Origin: Histomonas meleagridis
Lineage: Eukaryota > Parabasalia > Tritrichomonadida > Dientamoebidae
Direction: 5' to 3'
Assembly: GCA_020186115.1 (NCBI GenBank)
Contig: WSYJ01000013.1
Span: forward strand, 434,001-498,000
DNA length: 64,000 nt
Each line of letters begins with the position of its first letter. Position 1 is the first letter of the stretch. Below the pieces are notes generated by a model that had not been told where the DNA came from, made no database searches, and worked only from the letters and a program-made list of their open reading frames with translations. The translations under genes were made by a program, and so were the position numbers. Shown one piece after another: positions 60,268 to 64,000 of this stretch.

Positions 60268-61758
60268 ATGGAAACAGAACAATTCTCAGCCAATAGTTCA
60301 GCTTTAAATATTTATAGTATTGATTCAGCCACAAAAGATGATATCAAAGCAATTGTAGAGAAATTGACTTCCAATCCTGATCCAGAATTATTTTGGATTT
60401 TATCAAAAATGGTAAGAATTTGTTCACCGGATGATTTAAAGTCACAATTCGACAAAGCTGGTAAAATTTCATTAGCTAATCGAGAAAATTTTCTTGGTGC
60501 AGCATTTTTAAATGCACATTTAATTCGAAGAGCAACAGAACTTCTTCATAATGAAGCATATAAATGGTGCCGAAACTTTACTTTTCCTGACAACCCAATA
60601 TTTGCAACTCATTTATATAACATAATATCTCTTCCATGTTATTCATCATCAATTTCTGCTCATTTTGAATTTCTCGATTATAACGACCAGTATATTCAAC
60701 GGAATGCGGCTGCAGCAATTGCTAGATCAAACAAAACACCAGGAAATCTTCTTCGACGTGTTTTAGCAACACTTTCTAACGAGCCATCAGAAGTAGAAAA
60801 GCTCCCTCTTCCCCCACCGCCCAATGAAGCCTTACGAATTCGTGGGTTACTATATCTTGTTGAATACTTAATGCAAAATCCAACATCACTCACGGAGTAC
60901 GTTAATGCGTTATATCCAATTCTGTTTAAAACCGCCACCAATTCATTAGAAATTTCGATATCAAAAAGTGTCCAATATATTTTTGCTAAACTAATGCAAA
61001 TGAATCCTGTTGCATTTCATCGGTTAAATATATTTGAAGCATTAATGACACAAGTTAAATCGGGAATACTTTTACCTCTTTTACTTAGATCATTAATATT
61101 TGTATATGGAATTCATTGTATTCGTATCTTTGTTGTACCATTAGTTCCTATGTGGCTTAACTCATTACAGAAAGGTGGGCTTGAATACATAGATATAATT
61201 TCACCATTTGCGATGTATTTCGAACCACAACTTCAATTAGAAATACATAAAACATTAATTGAAGAATGTGAAAAACGACTTTTTGATACACAATTATTTG
61301 ATATTACTACAAATGTATTTTTATCTTCATCGCCAACTAATTCACCATATTTAGGAAGATTTATACAACTTATACAAAAGACTATAAATTCACAAACATA
61401 TTTATCAAGAATTAAATCGATTGTAGAACCGAAAGTTCAACCAATATTACATCCGAAAAGAGATGTAATGAAAGTTATAGAAAATGAAAGAAAAGACTCA
61501 TTTTCACAAGTTGTACCACAAGTGAAACATGTAATAATTAATTGCGATGCAAGTAAAGATATAAGAATATTACCTCCAAAGCCTAAACCTAAACAAATAA
61601 ATGAAAATTTGAATTTAGCGCTAACAAATATAAAGAAGTCGTTGGTGGTAAATGATATTAATATGAACAAACAAAAGGAAAATGAAAAAGTACCGGACGA
61701 TTTGATGGACTTCGAATGTGATATTGATATAAATGCTGACCCTGATTCAGATCAATAA
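60268..61758 (+). CDS. Alpha-helical (armadillo-like) protein, unknown
   Basis: 496 residues from the first in-frame ATG (METEQFSANSSALNIYSIDS). The open frame extends 32 codons upstream, but only to a GTG. Helical repeat segments run from about 20 to 390 (LFWILSKMVRICSPDDLKSQ; IQRNAAAAIARSNKTPGNLL; RIRGLLYLVEYLMQNPTSL). A flexible basic linker (PPKPKPKQINENLNLALTNI) leads to an acidic end (DLMDFECDIDINADPDSDQ). No family recognised; a ribosome-biogenesis or adaptor scaffold is conceivable. The start lies 112 bp from that of RPB3 on the other strand, so they probably share a promoter. Confidence 0.55.
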   Translation: METEQFSANSSALNIYSIDSATKDDIKAIVEKLTSNPDPELFWILSKMVRICSPDDLKSQFDKAGKISLANRENFLGAAFLNAHLIRRATELLHNEAYKWCRNFTFPDNPIFATHLYNIISLPCYSSSISAHFEFLDYNDQYIQRNAAAAIARSNKTPGNLLRRVLATLSNEPSEVEKLPLPPPPNEALRIRGLLYLVEYLMQNPTSLTEYVNALYPILFKTATNSLEISISKSVQYIFAKLMQMNPVAFHRLNIFEALMTQVKSGILLPLLLRSLIFVYGIHCIRIFVVPLVPMWLNSLQKGGLEYIDIISPFAMYFEPQLQLEIHKTLIEECEKRLFDTQLFDITTNVFLSSSPTNSPYLGRFIQLIQKTINSQTYLSRIKSIVEPKVQPILHPKRDVMKVIENERKDSFSQVVPQVKHVIINCDASKDIRILPPKPKPKQINENLNLALTNIKKSLVVNDINMNKQKENEKVPDDLMDFECDIDINADPDSDQ

Positions 61759-61947
61759 ACATTTATAGAGAAATAATTTTGACTTCAATTAATGTGATTA
61801 CGAATAAAAATTTTTTATTATACATTTTTATCAAAAAAAATAACTATTTATTGGGAGCTCCAAGCCAAAAAATAGTTTACATTAAGAATTTGATAACAAG
61901 CAATATCAAACAAATTTTTATTAAATATTAAACTAATAATTTAGTTA

Positions 61948-64000
61948 TCAAATGATTTTAAATAACGTCAAATATAATAAATAATTATTTTGTGTAATGA
62001 TATTGATTCCTTTTTTCTCGAATAATTTAATAATTTTTTTATATCCAAATCTATACGCAATCATAACTGCTGTAAAATATAATTTGAATAAATTCCAAAA
62101 AATATTTTGAGATATAAAATTATTAAAATAAATACAAAACTAAACTAATAAATATTTTTAGAATTGATATCTATCCCTTTTTGTTCAAGAAGTAATTTAA
62201 CTATTTTAGTACTACTATTTTCTGTTGCAATCATTAAAGGTGTATAAAATATTAAGAGTAATTGTCAAATAATCAAATAAAATTTGAAATAATTGAAATA
62301 ATTTTCAAGCAAATTAAAAAAATATCTTTTATATTAATATCAATACCTTCTTGTTTAAGAAGTAACTCCGCTATTTCTGTGAAACCACCTGTAGATACAT
62401 ATACAAGTGCTGTATCAAATAATTTAAATGATTTCCAAATATTATTTTGAAATATTAAATTATCATAATAAAATTTAAATATTACAAATAGATATCTTGA
62501 GCATTAATATCAATTCCTTCTTGTTCGAGAAGCAATTTAACAATTTCCGTGTGGCCATTATTAGCTGCATAAATAAGAGCTGTACGAAATTATTTGAATA
62601 ATTTCTAAATATTTTTTTTAAATTTTGAATTATCAAAACAAACATTAATTTAAACAAATAAACATCTTTAGCATTAAAATTAATTCCTTTATGTTTAAGA
62701 AGTAATTTGACTATTTCAGTATTACCATTTTCAGATGCAAACATAAGTGCTGTCCTAAATGATTTTAATAATCTCCAAATATTATTTTGAAATTTTATGT
62801 TGCAAAAATAAATAAAATTTACAGCATTTACATCAATTTCTTCTTTAGCAAGAAGCATTTTAACGATTTTTATAGAACCATTCCATGATGATCTCATAAG
62901 TGGCGAATGAAATGATTGAATTATTCTCCGAAATTTATATTGAAATTTCAATTTATAAAAAGATATTTTGAACATAAAAAATAAACATCTTGTAAATTAA
63001 TATCAACTCCTTTTTTTTCGAGAAGTAATTGAACAATTTTTTATTACCTTTAAAACTTGCCATTAATAGTAATGTTTGAAGTTAGTTAAACAATCTCCAA
63101 ATATTATTTTGAAATAAAAAATTATCAAAACCAATACTAAAACAAACAAATAAATATCTTTAGCATTAATATCAATCCTTTCTTGTTCAATAAGGAATTT
63201 AACTATTTCATTACGATGATGATTATATGCAATTGGAAGAACTGTTTCAAACCATTTGAAAAAATTCCATGTAATTTAATATAAAATTAAATTATTGGAA
63301 TAAATATTATCTTTAGAATTGATATCAATCCCTTCTTGTTCAATAAGTAATTTAGCTATTTCTAAATGACCATTTGCAGCTGCTTGTACAAATGCTGTCC
63401 AAAATAATTTAATAAGTTTCCAAATTACATTTTGAAATATTATTATATAAAAACAATCAAAAAATAAAACAATTTAATATCTTTAGCATTAATATCAATT
63501 TCTTTTTGTTCAAGAAGTAATTTAACTATTTCTATATTACCTTTTTCAGCTGCGATGATAAATGGTGTTTTAAATATTTTAAATATTCTTCAAAAATTAT
63601 TTTGAAATTTCAAATAAAAGAAATAAATATTAAATTCAATTAAAAAAAGTTTTTTTCATTTATATCAATATCTTTTTGTTTAAGAAGAAATTTAACTATT
63701 TCTATATTATTATTTAAAATTGCAGAAATAAAAGCCGTTCTAAATAATTTAAATGATTTCCAAATAATATATTAAAATATTAAATTATTAAAACATATTT
63801 TAAATAAAACAAATGTATGTCTTTAGCGTTTACATCAATTTTTTCTTGTTCAAGAATATATTTAACAAGTTCTACATTTCCTGATAATGAAGAACTAATT
63901 AAAATATTTTGTGGTATTTGACATTTTTCAAAATAATGTTTAACAAGGAATATATTCCCTTGAATTGCTGCCTTATTAATGAAATTATCTCTGATTTCTT
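61948..64000 (-). repeat. Ankyrin array 3: at least eleven 30-codon modules with mostly 80-nt spacers
   Basis: Minus-strand array of an ankyrin gene whose 5' part is outside the window. The right edge codes NFINKAAIQGNIFLVKHYFE, then NILISSSLSGNVELVKYILE, ending IDVNAKD. Later modules are e.g. TAFISAILNNNIEIV.., TPFIIAAEKGNIEIV.., TAFVQAAANGHLEIA.., TALMFASENGNTEIV.. and TALIYAANNGHTEIV. All modules but one are exactly 30 codons and open; the one near 63030 has a 1-base loss in an A-run. Nine of eleven spacers are 80 nt, made of 59 nt plus a 21-nt tail; two are 63 nt. The last module ends with a stop at 61948. Confidence 0.75.

Noticed and set aside
10120-64000. Reading the ankyrin spacers as ordinary GT-AG introns ending at ACAG of the Thr-Ala codons
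   Set aside because: The AG is not kept: modules starting Thr-Pro, Thr-Leu or with ACT/ACG have no AG there, and joining would leave the ankyrin repeat one residue short or out of frame. ACAG simply encodes Thr-Ala.
1-64000. CRISPR arrays, operons, ribosome binding sites
   Set aside because: The window is eukaryotic nuclear DNA. The only regular repeats with spacers are the ankyrin arrays, whose conserved units are protein-coding.

Overview
The window is A+T-rich nuclear DNA from a unicellular eukaryote, most likely a trichomonad close to Tritrichomonas or Trichomonas. The reasons are: closely packed, almost intron-free genes; ankyrin proteins with the long helical N-terminal region typical of trichomonads; a BspA-type leucine-rich-repeat fragment; a small bacterial-type thioredoxin reductase; short 5' leaders with TCA-type initiator-like sites; and UAAA-type sequence overlapping or just after stop codons. 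The genus is inference.

Layout. 1-2.5 kb: a beta-amylase 3' part and a KAE1 gene, both with broken frames, and a duplicated 66-bp KAE1 tail. 2.7-9.8 kb: a karyopherin-like HEAT protein, a SAS-6-head-like protein and the ribosome-maturation GTPase EFL1. 10.1-12.1 kb: ankyrin gene 1 with an interrupted repeat array. 12.3-18.2 kb: a membrane-tail relic, an exportin and a RIC1-like protein. 18.5-20.6 kb: gene-poor DNA with broken fragments that look mobile. 20.9-34.4 kb: a Rap/Ral-GAP-domain giant, an armadillo protein, a candidate structured RNA, a phospholipase-B-like ectoprotein, an importin-alpha-like protein, RanBP1 and a RasGAP-like protein. 34.6-38.2 kb: ankyrin gene 2, split by a fresh 1.42-kb element with 340-bp terminal inverted repeats that carries a BspA fragment. 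38.7-51.8 kb: a class 3 lipase, an acidic protein, a longin-like protein, HBS1, a small membrane protein, an exportin-7-like protein, a Tup1-like WD40 protein, DENR and a small ankyrin gene with a 23-nt intron. 52.2-61.8 kb: a large surface protein, thioredoxin reductase, a small membrane protein, RPB3 and a helical protein. 61.9-64 kb: ankyrin array 3, running off the edge.

Two themes stand out among ordinary genes: nuclear transport (four or five karyopherin-like proteins plus RanBP1) and ribosome rescue or maturation (EFL1, HBS1, DENR). Many apparent starts are GTG or TTG; I moved these to the first sensible ATG.

The most unusual signal is in the three ankyrin loci. Single ankyrin modules of exactly 30 codons alternate with A+T-rich spacers that are 80 nt long in 15 of 22 cases. 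Eighty is not a multiple of three, and the spacers lack the usual splice signals. The modules stay open while the spacers carry stops. This looks like an undescribed kind of intron, or a cassette reservoir, rather than random decay.
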